From the NCBI GenBank assembly GCA_047974845.1, contig JBKECQ010000021.1:1-64000 (forward strand): 64,000 nucleotides of DNA. The letters run 5' to 3'. This document shows positions 6,302 through 16,259 of this stretch, piece by piece. The translations under genes and the position numbers were made by a program. Under the pieces are notes generated by a model. It saw only the letters and a list, made by a program, of their open reading frames with translations. It ran no database searches and was not told the origin of the DNA. This DNA comes from Aminipila sp047974845. GTDB lineage: Bacteria; Bacillota; Clostridia; Peptostreptococcales; Anaerovoracaceae. Position 1 is the first letter of the stretch. Every line of letters begins with the position of its first letter.

Positions 6302-8308
6302 ATGAAATATATAAATGTAGCTATAGATAATAACAATGACAATACGGATAATCTATATACTTATGGATCTGAAATTGATGATATTAAAATTGGTCAAAAA
6401 GTATTTGTTCCATTTGCAAAGGGAAATAAACTCAAAGTAGGATACGTTTTTGATGTTAAAAGCGAACTTGAAACGGAAATAAAAGGGTTAAAGTTTGTGG
6501 AAAGCATTGATGAACATATTTGTTTGACTCAGGAAATGATGGAAACCTGCAAATGGATGAAATCAAGATATTTATGTAGATATATTGATGGAATAAATTG
6601 TTTTACTCCATCGGGAAAAGCCTCAAAACAAGGGCGTAAAAGGGTTCCATATAAAGATGTGGAGGGAGAAGACTGCAACATAAAAGCGCTGACAAATGAA
6701 CAGCAAAATGCAATTGATGTAATAACTCCCACCATCAATGAAAACAAACATGATATTTTTTTAATTCATGGTGTAACCGGAAGCGGGAAAACAGAAATCT
6801 ATATCAGATTGATTAAAGCTGTAATAGAACAAGGAAAGACAGCAATTGTTATGGTTCCTGAAATATCGCTTACAACACAGGTAATTGAACGATTTATTGG
6901 ACGTTTTGGACAAGAAAATATTGCAGTATTGCATAGTAAGCTTTCTTTGGGAGAAAGATATGATGAATGGGTAAGAATACGAAATGGGGAAGTAAAAATA
7001 GTAATAGGAGCCAGATCAGCAGTCTTTGCACCCCTGGATAACATAGGAATCATAATAATGGATGAGGAACATGAATCCACTTACAAATCGGATATGGCAC
7101 CTAAATATGAAACAGTAGAGGTGGCCATAAAAAGAGCAAAACAATTCAACGGGTTGGTAATATTGGGAAGTGCCACACCATCTATAGTTTCTACTTATCG
7201 AGCGCAACAAGGGATATATAAAATAATACATTTAAACGAGAGGTACAATAAAGTTCCATTGCCTAAGGTTCAAGTTGTGGATATGAGGGAAGAGCTAAAG
7301 GCAGGCAATAAATCAATGTTTAGCAGGATTCTTTACGAGAGAATGGAAAACTGTCTGAACAGTGGTGAACAAGTGATTTTATTTTTAAATCGTCGTGGTT
7401 ATTCAACTTTTGTCTCTTGCAGAGAATGTGGTTATGTTATGAAATGCTCAGAATGTGGTATATCTCTTACATATCATAAAAGAGAAAATGCGGCAGTTTG
7501 CCATTATTGTGGAAAAAAAGAACCACTGCATAAATTATGTCCTGAATGTAATAGTAAATATATAAAACACTTTGGAACAGGAACTGAAAAAGTGGAAGAA
7601 TATACATCAGAGCTATTCCCTGACTACCCTATTGCAAGATTAGATTTAGATACAGTTAAAACTAAGGGAAGTGTAGATAAAATAATTAATAATTTTAAAA
7701 AGGGGAAAACTAGGATTTTAATTGGGACACAACTGGTTGCAAAAGGGCTTGATTTTAAAAATGTGGGCTTAGTTGGCATTATCTCGGCAGATGTTATTTT
7801 AAACATACCGGACTACAGATCTTCAGAAAGAACTTTCCAGCTAATCACACAAGCGGCAGGAAGAGCCGGCAGAGGCGAAAAAGAAGGAAATGTTGTAATT
7901 CAAACCTATAATGCAGAACATTACGGTATTTCTGCGGCAGCAAAGCAAGATTACAATATGTTTTATAGCACGGAAATCTTACTGAGAACACATATGCTAT
8001 ACCCTCCCTTTAGTGATATAGTTCAAATAATTATTATTGCCAAATCGGAAAAGGAATGCTTACGAGGTTCAGAAAAAGTATTTGTGACGCTTAAAAATGA
8101 ATTGAATCACCAGTTGAAAAAACATTTATTTGAGCCACAGCCTATTTTAATGAACTATGAAAAGGATCACTTTAGATACGGTATCTTGATAAAATGCCCA
8201 AAAGGTATGAGACGAGAGTGCTTATTCACTATTGAAAAAATAAAAAAAACAGTGAATACTAATTCAAAAAAAGAGTTTACTATTGCGGTAGATATTAATC
8301 CGTATTAG
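6302..8308 (+). CDS. priA: Primosomal protein N' (PriA helicase)
   Basis: Restarts stalled replication forks as a superfamily 2 helicase. In order: an N-terminal DNA-binding part (about 1-100), Walker A GVTGSGKTE (near 157-165), DEEH (near 254), a zinc-binding insert with paired cysteines (CRECGYVMKC, CGIS, CHYCGK, CPEC) around 375-420, and helicase motif QAAGRAGRG. At 668 residues it is shorter than the 730-805 usual for PriA; the shortening appears to be in the N-terminal half. The start at 6302 has only GGAACGGATAAT upstream, a weak site, so translation may be coupled to queH. Confidence 0.95.
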   Translation: MKYINVAIDNNNDNTDNLYTYGSEIDDIKIGQKVFVPFAKGNKLKVGYVFDVKSELETEIKGLKFVESIDEHICLTQEMMETCKWMKSRYLCRYIDGINCFTPSGKASKQGRKRVPYKDVEGEDCNIKALTNEQQNAIDVITPTINENKHDIFLIHGVTGSGKTEIYIRLIKAVIEQGKTAIVMVPEISLTTQVIERFIGRFGQENIAVLHSKLSLGERYDEWVRIRNGEVKIVIGARSAVFAPLDNIGIIIMDEEHESTYKSDMAPKYETVEVAIKRAKQFNGLVILGSATPSIVSTYRAQQGIYKIIHLNERYNKVPLPKVQVVDMREELKAGNKSMFSRILYERMENCLNSGEQVILFLNRRGYSTFVSCRECGYVMKCSECGISLTYHKRENAAVCHYCGKKEPLHKLCPECNSKYIKHFGTGTEKVEEYTSELFPDYPIARLDLDTVKTKGSVDKIINNFKKGKTRILIGTQLVAKGLDFKNVGLVGIISADVILNIPDYRSSERTFQLITQAAGRAGRGEKEGNVVIQTYNAEHYGISAAAKQDYNMFYSTEILLRTHMLYPPFSDIVQIIIIAKSEKECLRGSEKVFVTLKNELNHQLKKHLFEPQPILMNYEKDHFRYGILIKCPKGMRRECLFTIEKIKKTVNTNSKKEFTIAVDINPY

Positions 8309-8403
8309 TGTAAAAAGACAAAAAATATATGCTAAAACTTATGTGTTTTGTTTGTGAAGAATATATAAAATGTTGGTTAAAGTATTTATATAGATTAATT
8401 ATT

Positions 8404-8413
8404 ATGGTATAAT
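8404..8413 (+). promoter_or_regulatory. Extended -10 promoter before def
   Basis: TATGGTATAAT contains an extended -10 (TGGTATAAT) 35 nt before the def start. The -35 region is poor. It is the likely head of the def to rpe operon. Confidence 0.5.
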
Positions 8414-8447
8414 TTATTGCTATATATAGAAATTATGGAGGTTAGTA

Positions 8448-8912
8448 ATGGCTTTAAGAAATATTGTAACTGAAGGCGATGATATACTTAGAAAAAAATG
8501 CAGAGAGGTTACAGAAATAGATGACAGAATTAGAACAATTTTAGACGATATGCTTGAAACAATGAGAGCACATAATGGAGTTGGCATAGCTGCACCACAG
8601 GTAGGCATTATGAGAAGAATGTTTATTGTGGAGGTAGAAGAGGATGATGTAATAGAAATGATAAATCCTGAGATAATAGAAACAAGAGGATCAGCTTGGG
8701 AAGATGAAGGATGCTTAAGTGTTCCGGGAATGATTGGTACAGTAGAAAGACCTGAATATGTAAAAATAAAAGGTCTGGACAGATTTGGAAATGAAGTAAT
8801 CCATGAAGCTGAAGGGTTTAAAGCAGTAGCATTTTGCCATGAAAATGATCATTTAGATGGTATTTTATATATTGATAAGGCAAAGGATATAAGAGATGCA
8901 GAACAACAGTAA
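8448..8912 (+). CDS. def: Peptide deformylase
   Basis: Removes the N-formyl group from nascent proteins. The 154-residue protein shows the three family motifs: GVGIAAPQVG (near 44-53), EGCLSVPG (near 88-95, metal-binding Cys) and the HExxH motif as CHENDHLDG (near 129-137). GGAGGTTAGTA precedes the ATG. It is the first gene of a long operon; its last 17 bp overlap fmt. Confidence 0.95.
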   Translation: MALRNIVTEGDDILRKKCREVTEIDDRIRTILDDMLETMRAHNGVGIAAPQVGIMRRMFIVEVEEDDVIEMINPEIIETRGSAWEDEGCLSVPGMIGTVERPEYVKIKGLDRFGNEVIHEAEGFKAVAFCHENDHLDGILYIDKAKDIRDAEQQ

Positions 8913-9846
8913 ATTGAAAACAGTTTATATGGGAACACCTGAATTTGCTGTTCCCGGACTTGAAGCACTCTATAACAGTGGTCATGAGATTGGGTTTGTG
9001 GTAACACAACCGGATAAGGCCAGAGATAGAGGGAAAAAGGTACAATTCACACCGGTAAAGGAAAAAGCTGTAGAATTGGGAATTGAAGTCATACAGCCGG
9101 AAAGAGTAAAGGGTAATGAAGAGTTCTTCAAACGGTTAAAAGACTACAATCCTGACTTAATAGTTGTTGCAGCTTATGGCAAGATTTTACCTATTGAAAT
9201 TATTAACTTGCCTCCTTTAGGTTGTATTAATATTCACGCATCTTTATTGCCTAGGTGGAGGGGTGCAGCACCTATGCAAAGAGCAATAATTGAAGGAGAT
9301 GTTTATACAGGAATTACTCTTATGTACATGGAAGAGGGGCTTGACACAGGGGATATGATTGCTAAGAAAGAAGTAGCAATTCTAAGAAAAACAGCAGCTC
9401 AACTACATGACCAAATGGCAGTTTTAGGGGCAGAGCTTTTAAAGGAGCAGCTACCTAAGATTGTAACAGGAAATATTATAAGAGAAAAACAAGATGAAAG
9501 CTTAGCAACATATGCAAATATGATTTTTAAGAAAGATGGAAAAATTGACTTTTCTAAGACTCCGGAGGAAATAGAAAGACTCATAAGAGGATTAGATTCT
9601 TGGCCCGGTGCGTATACTACGTATATGGGGCAGGTAATGAAAGTCTGGGAAGCAGATGCTACAGATGAAAAATGTTCTGAACCTTATGGAACTATTATTG
9701 ATGTTTCAGATAAAGGTATTAAAGTATCTGCGGGAGGAAAGGTATTAATTATTAATACAATACAGATGCCAGGTAAGAAAAGAGTTGCAGTCAAAGAATT
9801 CTTAAAGGGAAATCATCTTGAAAAAGGGGAAATTCTACAAGATTAG
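8896..9846 (+). CDS. fmt: Methionyl-tRNA formyltransferase
   Basis: Formylates initiator Met-tRNA using 10-formyl-tetrahydrofolate, the step that def later reverses. The 316 residues fit the family. Motifs MGTPEFAVPGL (near the N-terminus), NIHASLLPRWRGAAP (near 110-124, catalytic Asn and His) and the GxDTGD loop (EEGLDTGDM) are present, with the OB-like C-terminal part after about residue 205. The start overlaps the def end by 17 bp, with AAAGGA about 10 nt upstream. Confidence 0.95.
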   Translation: MQNNSKLKTVYMGTPEFAVPGLEALYNSGHEIGFVVTQPDKARDRGKKVQFTPVKEKAVELGIEVIQPERVKGNEEFFKRLKDYNPDLIVVAAYGKILPIEIINLPPLGCINIHASLLPRWRGAAPMQRAIIEGDVYTGITLMYMEEGLDTGDMIAKKEVAILRKTAAQLHDQMAVLGAELLKEQLPKIVTGNIIREKQDESLATYANMIFKKDGKIDFSKTPEEIERLIRGLDSWPGAYTTYMGQVMKVWEADATDEKCSEPYGTIIDVSDKGIKVSAGGKVLIINTIQMPGKKRVAVKEFLKGNHLEKGEILQD

Positions 9847-9866
9847 ATTTTAAGCGAGGTGAGATT

Positions 9867-10568
9867 ATGTTTTATTTTGATCCAACCATTATTTTACTGA
9901 TTCCGGCAATGATTTTTGCAGTATATGCGCAAAACAAGGTGGGTTCTTCCTATAGAAAATATGCAGGTATTAGAAATAGAAGAGGCGTAACCGGCTCTCA
10001 GGCCGCGAGAATGATTCTGGACAGAAATGGACTTAATAATGTAAGAATTGAAATGGTAAATGGGACATTATCGGATCATTATGATCCTAGAGCCCAAGTA
10101 ATGAGATTGTCACCAAGGGTGTACAATGAACCTTCCATAGCCTCTGTAAGTATTGCAGCTCATGAAGCAGGGCACGCCATACAACATTCAGAGAGTTATG
10201 CACCGTTGAAGTTAAGAAATGCAATAGTTCCTGTAGTGAATTTTTCTTCAATGCTATCTTGGCCATTAATGTTCATAGGCATAATAATGGCAGGGGCAGG
10301 AAATCAGACAAGAGGAATGTTTCTAATGGACATAGGCATATTATTCTTTGTTGGAGTAGTTGTATTTCATGCAATAACCTTGCCTGTTGAATTTAATGCA
10401 AGTAGAAGAGCGTTGAATCAGCTGGAAGGGCTGGGTATTGTTTATGAAGAGGAAAATAAAGGGGCAAGAAAAGTTTTATCTGCTGCAGCTATGACTTATG
10501 TAGCAGCACTTGCCACAGCCGTTGTTAACTTATTAAGATTACTTATAATTAGAGAAAGGAATCAATAA
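9867..10568 (+). CDS. Membrane zinc metallopeptidase (YugP-like, Zn_peptidase_2)
   Basis: 233 residues with the zinc peptidase motif HEAGHAIQH near 93-101 and hydrophobic segments at the N-terminus, at about 115-170 (two helices) and near the C-terminus. The N-terminal region (NKVGSSYRKY, RGVTGSQAA) matches the YugP/PF04298 family, whose substrates are unknown. It lies between fmt and rsmB, a common order in Clostridia, with a good GCGAGGTGAG site. Confidence 0.88.
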   Translation: MFYFDPTIILLIPAMIFAVYAQNKVGSSYRKYAGIRNRRGVTGSQAARMILDRNGLNNVRIEMVNGTLSDHYDPRAQVMRLSPRVYNEPSIASVSIAAHEAGHAIQHSESYAPLKLRNAIVPVVNFSSMLSWPLMFIGIIMAGAGNQTRGMFLMDIGILFFVGVVVFHAITLPVEFNASRRALNQLEGLGIVYEEENKGARKVLSAAAMTYVAALATAVVNLLRLLIIRERNQ

Positions 10569-10570
10569 TT

Positions 10571-11866
10571 ATGGACGCAAACAGAAAGACTGCTTATTAC
10601 GCACTGATGGACGTTGAATCTAAGAAATCATATTCGAATATAGCTCTTAACCATCAAATTATTTGTGGCAAACCTAGTTCTCCTTCTTTTGTGAGAGAGC
10701 TTGTTTACGGTGTTCTTGAGAATAAAATGTTATTGGACTATATAATAGACCATTTTGTTCAGTCAGGAGTTGCAAAAGTAAAGTTAAGTGACTTGATTAT
10801 TTTAAGAATGGGAATATACCAGTTGGGATACATGGATTCTGTTCCTGAATATGCTGCAGTAAATGAAAGCGTTATCCTTGCCAAGAAATTTGCAAGAGGT
10901 AGAGAGAGCTTTATAAATGGTGTATTGCGTTCTTATATTAGAAATAAATTTTCTGTTAAATTACCTGATAGGACAGAGGATGAAATTAAATATCTTTCAA
11001 TTAAATATTCTTGTGAACCTTGGATTGTTGAAATGTGGATTAAACAATATGGAAACGAAACAACTGAAGCACTACTAAAGTCTTCTCAGGGTAATCCGGG
11101 GCTAAGCATTCGTGTGAATACTTTAAAAACAGGAAAAGAGGACTTGGTAAGAAGACTTACGGAAAGAGATTATGAAGTAAAGGACAGTGAAATTAGTAGC
11201 TGTGGACTTAAAGTAATAAAAGGAACGGGCTTAATTGAAGACGGACTTTACAAGGCAGGATTATTTTCAATTCAAGACGAGAGTTCAATGAAAACAATAG
11301 AAATTCTTGACCCTCAGCCCGGCGAGACTATTATAGATGTCTGTGCTGCTCCGGGTGGCAAAACATTGGCTGCCGCTGAAAAAATGAGCAACAGGGGCAA
11401 TATTATTGCAAGAGATATATATCTGAGAAAGCTAGGTATTATAAACAAAGAAGCTGAGAGACTAGGTATCTCTATTGTTACAACTTCTTCTTGGGATGCA
11501 ACAAAAATGGATTCTGAACTTTTGGAGAAAGCGGATCGGGTTATTGCAGATGTACCTTGCTCAGGGTTAGGAATTATAAGAAAGAAACCGGAGATAAAGT
11601 ACAAAAAAAGAGTTAATGAATTTGAGGCATTGCCAAGAAAACAATTAGAAATTTTAACTGTGGCGTCTAAGTATGTTAAGAGAGGCGGAGTGCTTCAATA
11701 TAGCACTTGTACTATAAATAAACATGAAAACGAAAAGGTTATTAAAGAGTTTTTGAGAAAAAATAAATCTTTTAGTATACAAGAAGAGCGTCAATTTATG
11801 CCACATATTGATGAAACAGATGGCTTTTACGTGTGCAAAATGGTGAAAAGTGACAGCTTAATTTAG
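10571..11866 (+). CDS. rsmB: 16S rRNA (cytosine-967-C5)-methyltransferase
   Basis: 431 residues. The N-terminal 140 residues are a NusB-like RNA-binding domain. The C-terminal half is a Rossmann methyltransferase with DVCAAPGGKT (near 253-262, SAM binding), ADVPCSG (catalytic-site PC near 325) and YSTCT (the second catalytic Cys). It modifies C967 of 16S rRNA. It begins 3 nt after the zinc peptidase gene and clearly belongs to the same operon. Confidence 0.93.
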   Translation: MDANRKTAYYALMDVESKKSYSNIALNHQIICGKPSSPSFVRELVYGVLENKMLLDYIIDHFVQSGVAKVKLSDLIILRMGIYQLGYMDSVPEYAAVNESVILAKKFARGRESFINGVLRSYIRNKFSVKLPDRTEDEIKYLSIKYSCEPWIVEMWIKQYGNETTEALLKSSQGNPGLSIRVNTLKTGKEDLVRRLTERDYEVKDSEISSCGLKVIKGTGLIEDGLYKAGLFSIQDESSMKTIEILDPQPGETIIDVCAAPGGKTLAAAEKMSNRGNIIARDIYLRKLGIINKEAERLGISIVTTSSWDATKMDSELLEKADRVIADVPCSGLGIIRKKPEIKYKKRVNEFEALPRKQLEILTVASKYVKRGGVLQYSTCTINKHENEKVIKEFLRKNKSFSIQEERQFMPHIDETDGFYVCKMVKSDSLI

Positions 11867-11883
11867 CTGAAAATGGAGAGGCA

Positions 11884-12612
11884 ATGATTCAAGTTGGTTT
11901 TAAAAGTGATCGAGGACTAAAGAGAAAAAATAATGAGGATTCTTGCTTTGTTATTCCTGAGGATAAGATTTATATTGTCGCCGACGGTGTCGGCGGCAGC
12001 AAGTCGGGGGAAGTAGCAAGCCGAAGTGCTGTTAGCTTTGTAGCTGACTATGTCAAGAAAAATCCTATTAAAGCTACTAATGGCAGAGAAGAATTAAAAA
12101 ACTACTTTATAAATTGTGTTGAACAGGCAAATCAACTTATTTATGGACTAGCGAATGAAGATGAAAACAATAAAGGTATGGCAACAACGCTGGTGTTAGC
12201 ATATATAAACAGAAGACGGGCTTATGTAGTAAATATTGGTGACAGCAGAGCCTACTTAATGAGAGATAATCAATTAACACAGATTACCGAGGATCATACA
12301 TATGTCAATACATTATTAAAAACCGGAGCTATTACTGAAGAAGATGCTAAAAGTCATGAGAAAAAGCATATTATAACTAGGGCTTTAGGTGGAGATAGTG
12401 CAGTGGAACCGGATATATTTGAAGTAAAACTTATAAAAGACGATATTTTGCTTCTTTGTACGGATGGGCTTCATGGAGAAGTAGCAGATGACAATATTTG
12501 CGAAATTCTTTCTTCAGGTAATCCCATGTCGGAAATTTGCAATATGTTGATAACGAAAGCAAACCGCTCCGGCGGAAATGATAATATCACAGTAGTCTGT
12601 GTGAAGATTTAG
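11884..12612 (+). CDS. prpC: PP2C-type protein phosphatase
   Basis: 242 residues. Metal-binding and catalytic motifs of the PPM family are visible: RKNNEDS near the start, VADGVGG (near 32-38), NIGDSRAY (near 118-125), LCTDGLHGEV (near 193-202) and the final GGNDNITVV. It removes phosphate from Ser/Thr, acting opposite to the PrkC kinase encoded 14 nt downstream. AATGGAGAGGCA precedes the ATG. Confidence 0.93.
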   Translation: MIQVGFKSDRGLKRKNNEDSCFVIPEDKIYIVADGVGGSKSGEVASRSAVSFVADYVKKNPIKATNGREELKNYFINCVEQANQLIYGLANEDENNKGMATTLVLAYINRRRAYVVNIGDSRAYLMRDNQLTQITEDHTYVNTLLKTGAITEEDAKSHEKKHIITRALGGDSAVEPDIFEVKLIKDDILLLCTDGLHGEVADDNICEILSSGNPMSEICNMLITKANRSGGNDNITVVCVKI

Positions 12613-12625
12613 GGAGGAAATTCAT

Positions 12626-14584
12626 ATGAGTGGCAGAGTTTTAGCAGGCAGATATGAATTGCTGGAACAAATAGGGGAAGGCGGCATGGCTGTCGTTTAT
12701 AAAGCGAGATGCAAACTTTTAAATAGATATGTAGCTATAAAAATACTAAAGCCTGAATTTACTAAGGATTTAAAGCTTGTGGAAAATTTTAAAAAGGAAT
12801 CCCAAGCTGCGGCAAGTTTAGTTCATACTAATATAGTTGGAGTTTATGATGTAGGCAGAGAAGGTAATATAAACTATATCGTAATGGAACTTGTGGAAGG
12901 CAGAATCCTAAGTGATATAATTAAAGAAGAAGGCCCACTAGATTATAAAAGGGCAATAGATATAGGTAAACAAATTGCAGCAGGGCTTTCGTGTGCCCAT
13001 AGAAATCATATAATACATAAGGATGTAAAACCTCATAATGTGCTTGTAACTAATGATGGTATTGCAAAAATAACGGATTTTGGCATAGCAAAGTTTGTAG
13101 ATAATGCCACAATTGTTGGAAATGCTGATACTGTTATGGGATCAGTACATTATTTTTCGCCGGAACAGGCAAGAGGAGGATATGTTGATGAAAAATCAGA
13201 TATATATTCTCTCGGAATCGTAATGTATGAAATGGTTACGGGGAAGGTTCCTTTTGATGGAGACAATCCTGTGACTGTGGCTTTAATGCATATAAATAAC
13301 GAAATTACACCGCCATCACAAGTGGTAAAGGGGATACCGCCGGTACTAGAGCAGATAATAATGAAGGCTACAAATAAAATCCAAGTAAATAGGTTCAAGT
13401 CTGCAGACGAAATGATGGAAGCACTTAAAAATGTTGACTTAATTTCAAGTATTGTTGGCGATTCAGTATATATGAACGTTGCTAACACAGAAAGTGGGGG
13501 AATGGAATTTGCTTCAAGACCTATAAATGATGAGGTTGTTGAAGTTAAGGGAGAAGTTATCAGTATGGGAAAAAATCAGCTAGAAAAAGGCAAAGGCGGC
13601 AAGAAAAAATTTAAATTAAATAAGGTGAAAGTTACAGCAATAGTGGTTGCTCTACTATGTGCAATTCCTGTAAGTGCATTAATATATAATCTTATTGGGG
13701 CTATAGGAGAAGGAGCTGAAATAATAGTTCCTGATATATCCGGTGAAACTGTGGAACAAGCTACCGCAAGACTTGAGGAATTAGGCTTAAAGCTTGAAGA
13801 GGGTGATAGGGTTTACGACAGTGAAGTTGCGGAGGGCGAAATCGTATCACAGAGCCCTGTTGCTAAAACTAAAACCAAGAAGGGCAAAGTTATTACAGTA
13901 AGTATTAGCAAAGGCGCAAAAGAAGGTGCTATTCCAAACTTGCTGGGCAAAAACTATACGGATGCCGTATATTTAATAGAGAAATATGGCTATAATGTGG
14001 GAGAAGTTACTATAGGCGAAAGTGATATGCCTAAGGACACTGTAATAAGTCAAACACCGGAGGCAGGAGAAGAAGCAAAGCCGGGAACTAAGATTAAGTT
14101 TGTTGTAAGTAAAGGTGTAGAAGAAGGAAAGACTATAATGCCAAAACTACTGGGTCTTACTTTAGATAAAGCAGAGCAAGAATTGAAAGCTTCAGGCTTA
14201 GAGGTTGGCACAGTAACGGAAGAAATGAGCGATGCATATGACAAGGGGCTTGTTATGTGGCAACAAATTGCTGCCGGCGAGACCGTTAATGAAGGAGCGA
14301 CAATTAACTTAAAAATAAGTACCGGTTCTGAACCGGCTGGACCAAAGACAGTTGTGCTTGATATTGACTACAGCCAAGCTAAAAACCTTGTATTTTTCTT
14401 AACTGTTACAGTATCGGATGAGTCAGGAACAAGAAATATATTCACAAGAGAACAAAGGTTAAAAGAAGATTTGAGTGAGATGGTTTCTTTAACAGGTACA
14501 GGACAAGGAACAGTAACAGTTTTATTTGATAATGAAGTTGCCATGAAGAAAAACATAAACTTTAATACCGGAGAGATTATTTAA
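12626..14584 (+). CDS. prkC: PASTA-domain Ser/Thr protein kinase
   Basis: 652 residues. Kinase domain (about 10-270) with GEGGMAVVYKA, the catalytic HKDVKPHN and DFG. A juxtamembrane stretch is followed by one membrane helix (about 333-355) and three PASTA repeats outside the cell (beginning near VPDISGETVEQA, IPNLLGKNYTDA and MPKLLGLTLDKA). PASTA domains bind peptidoglycan fragments and lipid II, so this kinase reads the state of the wall. After the last PASTA there is an extra C-terminal domain of about 85 residues (from TVVLDIDYSQ) that I do not recognise. AGGGAGGAAATTCAT gives a strong start. It ends one base into rsgA. Confidence 0.94.
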   Translation: MSGRVLAGRYELLEQIGEGGMAVVYKARCKLLNRYVAIKILKPEFTKDLKLVENFKKESQAAASLVHTNIVGVYDVGREGNINYIVMELVEGRILSDIIKEEGPLDYKRAIDIGKQIAAGLSCAHRNHIIHKDVKPHNVLVTNDGIAKITDFGIAKFVDNATIVGNADTVMGSVHYFSPEQARGGYVDEKSDIYSLGIVMYEMVTGKVPFDGDNPVTVALMHINNEITPPSQVVKGIPPVLEQIIMKATNKIQVNRFKSADEMMEALKNVDLISSIVGDSVYMNVANTESGGMEFASRPINDEVVEVKGEVISMGKNQLEKGKGGKKKFKLNKVKVTAIVVALLCAIPVSALIYNLIGAIGEGAEIIVPDISGETVEQATARLEELGLKLEEGDRVYDSEVAEGEIVSQSPVAKTKTKKGKVITVSISKGAKEGAIPNLLGKNYTDAVYLIEKYGYNVGEVTIGESDMPKDTVISQTPEAGEEAKPGTKIKFVVSKGVEEGKTIMPKLLGLTLDKAEQELKASGLEVGTVTEEMSDAYDKGLVMWQQIAAGETVNEGATINLKISTGSEPAGPKTVVLDIDYSQAKNLVFFLTVTVSDESGTRNIFTREQRLKEDLSEMVSLTGTGQGTVTVLFDNEVAMKKNINFNTGEII

Positions 14585-15453
14585 TGAAGGGTATAGTTGT
14601 AAAAGGAATTGCAGGTTTTTACTATGTAAAAGCAAACGGCAAAGTATATCAATGCAAAGCTAGAGGTATTTTCAAAAAAGACGGTATAAAAGTTGCAGTT
14701 GGTGACATTGTAAATATTGAGTTAAATGAGGGCAGTGATGCCCTCATTAATGAAATTGGAGAAAGAAAAAATCAGTTTATAAGACCACCAATTGTAAATG
14801 TTGATTGTTTTCTGGTAGTGTTTGCAGCTACAGATCCAGAGCCGAACTTTTCTATTATAGATAGGTTTTTAGTAATGGCAGAAAAGAATAATACTGATGT
14901 AATTATATGTGTAAACAAAATAGATTTAGCCCATGAAGATAGGCTGAAAAAAATAAAACAGATATATGAAAACTTATATCCTATAGTATTTATTAGTGGA
15001 AAACATGGACAAGGTCTTGAGGAGCTAAAGAATATGATTGTAGGAAAAAAGTGTGCATTGGCGGGCCCGTCCGGAGTAGGAAAGTCTACAATATTAAATG
15101 CAATGGAACCTCAGATTTCTGTGGAAATCGGGGAAATAAGCGAAAAAACAAAAAGAGGCAAACATACCACAAGGCACTCAGAAATATTTGATACAGCTTT
15201 CGGGGCAATGATTTTTGACACCCCCGGATTTACCTCGTTTGAAGTTTTAGACGCCAGCGAAGAAGAGCTTGCTCACTTTTATCCTGAGATGCAAAACTAC
15301 TTAGGTCAGTGTAGATATGATAACTGTAGGCATATAAAGGAGCCGGATTGCAGTGTAAGAGACGCTGTTTTAGAAGGAAAGATAAGCAAGAGCAGATATA
15401 ATTCATATGTTGAACAGATTAAAGAGATAAGGGAGAAAAGTAAAAAATGGTAA
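14584..15453 (+). CDS. rsgA: Ribosome small-subunit-dependent GTPase
   Basis: 289 residues with an OB fold first and then a circularly permuted GTPase. Order seen: G4 NKID (near 118-121), G1 GPSGVGKST (near 160-168), G3 DTPGF (near 211-215) and a zinc knuckle (GQCRYDNCRHIKEPDCSV). This permuted order is the RsgA hallmark. It acts in late 30S assembly. The start codon shares a base with the prkC stop (TAATG), giving translational coupling. Confidence 0.95.
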   Translation: MKGIVVKGIAGFYYVKANGKVYQCKARGIFKKDGIKVAVGDIVNIELNEGSDALINEIGERKNQFIRPPIVNVDCFLVVFAATDPEPNFSIIDRFLVMAEKNNTDVIICVNKIDLAHEDRLKKIKQIYENLYPIVFISGKHGQGLEELKNMIVGKKCALAGPSGVGKSTILNAMEPQISVEIGEISEKTKRGKHTTRHSEIFDTAFGAMIFDTPGFTSFEVLDASEEELAHFYPEMQNYLGQCRYDNCRHIKEPDCSVRDAVLEGKISKSRYNSYVEQIKEIREKSKKW

Positions 15454-16097
15454 GATTAGCACCATCAATATTATCAGCAGATTTTTCAAAACTTGGTGAA
15501 CAAGTCAGTACAATAGAAAAAGCAGGAGCACACATTATACATGTTGATGTAATGGACGGTCATTTTGTACCCAATATTAGCTATGGTTCAACAGTAATGA
15601 AAAGCCTATGTGGAAAAACACAATTACCTTTTGATGTACATCTTATGATTGAGAATCCGGACAGGTATATTGAAGAGTTTGTAACAGATCAAACTGAATT
15701 TATTGTTGTTCATCAAGAGGCTTGCCCGCATTTACATAGGACAATACAACACATTAAATCATTGGGGGTAAAGGCTGGAGTGGCTATAAACCCTGCAACC
15801 TCATTGAGCACATTGGACTTTATTTTAGAAGAGGTTGATTTAGTCCTTATTATGTCTGTTAACCCTGGTTTTGGTGGACAGAAGTTTATAGAATCTGCAA
15901 TTGCAAAGGTTGAAGCGCTAAAGCATATAAAGGATGCACATAACCTTAACTACGAAATAGAGATTGACGGCGGAATAGGAATTGATAATGTTGACCGTGT
16001 TATAGAAGCAGGTATTGATATAGTAGTTGCGGGATCGGCTGTTTTTGGAGCTGAAGATATTAATTCAAGAGTAAGTGAATTTCTTTCAAAGTTCTAA
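15447..16097 (+). CDS. rpe: Ribulose-phosphate 3-epimerase
   Basis: 216 residues, a TIM-barrel enzyme interconverting ribulose-5-P and xylulose-5-P. Motifs LAPSILSADFSKLG, HVDVMDGHFVPN (metal-binding His and Asp), HLMIENP, MSVNPGFGGQ and EIDGGI are all present. It overlaps the rsgA end by 7 bp. It is the last gene of the operon; repeats and a terminator follow. Confidence 0.96.
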   Translation: MVRLAPSILSADFSKLGEQVSTIEKAGAHIIHVDVMDGHFVPNISYGSTVMKSLCGKTQLPFDVHLMIENPDRYIEEFVTDQTEFIVVHQEACPHLHRTIQHIKSLGVKAGVAINPATSLSTLDFILEEVDLVLIMSVNPGFGGQKFIESAIAKVEALKHIKDAHNLNYEIEIDGGIGIDNVDRVIEAGIDIVVAGSAVFGAEDINSRVSEFLSKF

Positions 16098-16102
16098 CTA
16101 CA

Positions 16103-16205
16103 AATAAAGAAATATCTAATAAATAAATAGCAAAGAAATAGACAATAAAGAAATAGTAAATAACTAATTAATAAAGAAATAGTAAATAACAGATAAATAA
16201 TAGTA
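16103..16205 (+). repeat. AT-rich degenerate direct repeats after rpe
   Basis: The unit AATAAAGAAATAGTAAATAA occurs twice almost exactly (about 16152-16171 and 16173-16192), and shorter variants (AATAAATAGCAAAGAAATAG) flank it. No coding potential is seen. Confidence 0.6.
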
Positions 16206-16226
16206 TACGAAGACTACATTTGATTT

Positions 16227-16259
16227 AAAAATAATACTTGAAATAAGTATTATTTTTTT
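16227..16259 (+). terminator. Terminator of the def-rpe operon
   Basis: Hairpin AATAATACTT/AAGTATTATT with a 5-nt loop and a run of T, 130 nt after the rpe stop. Confidence 0.8.
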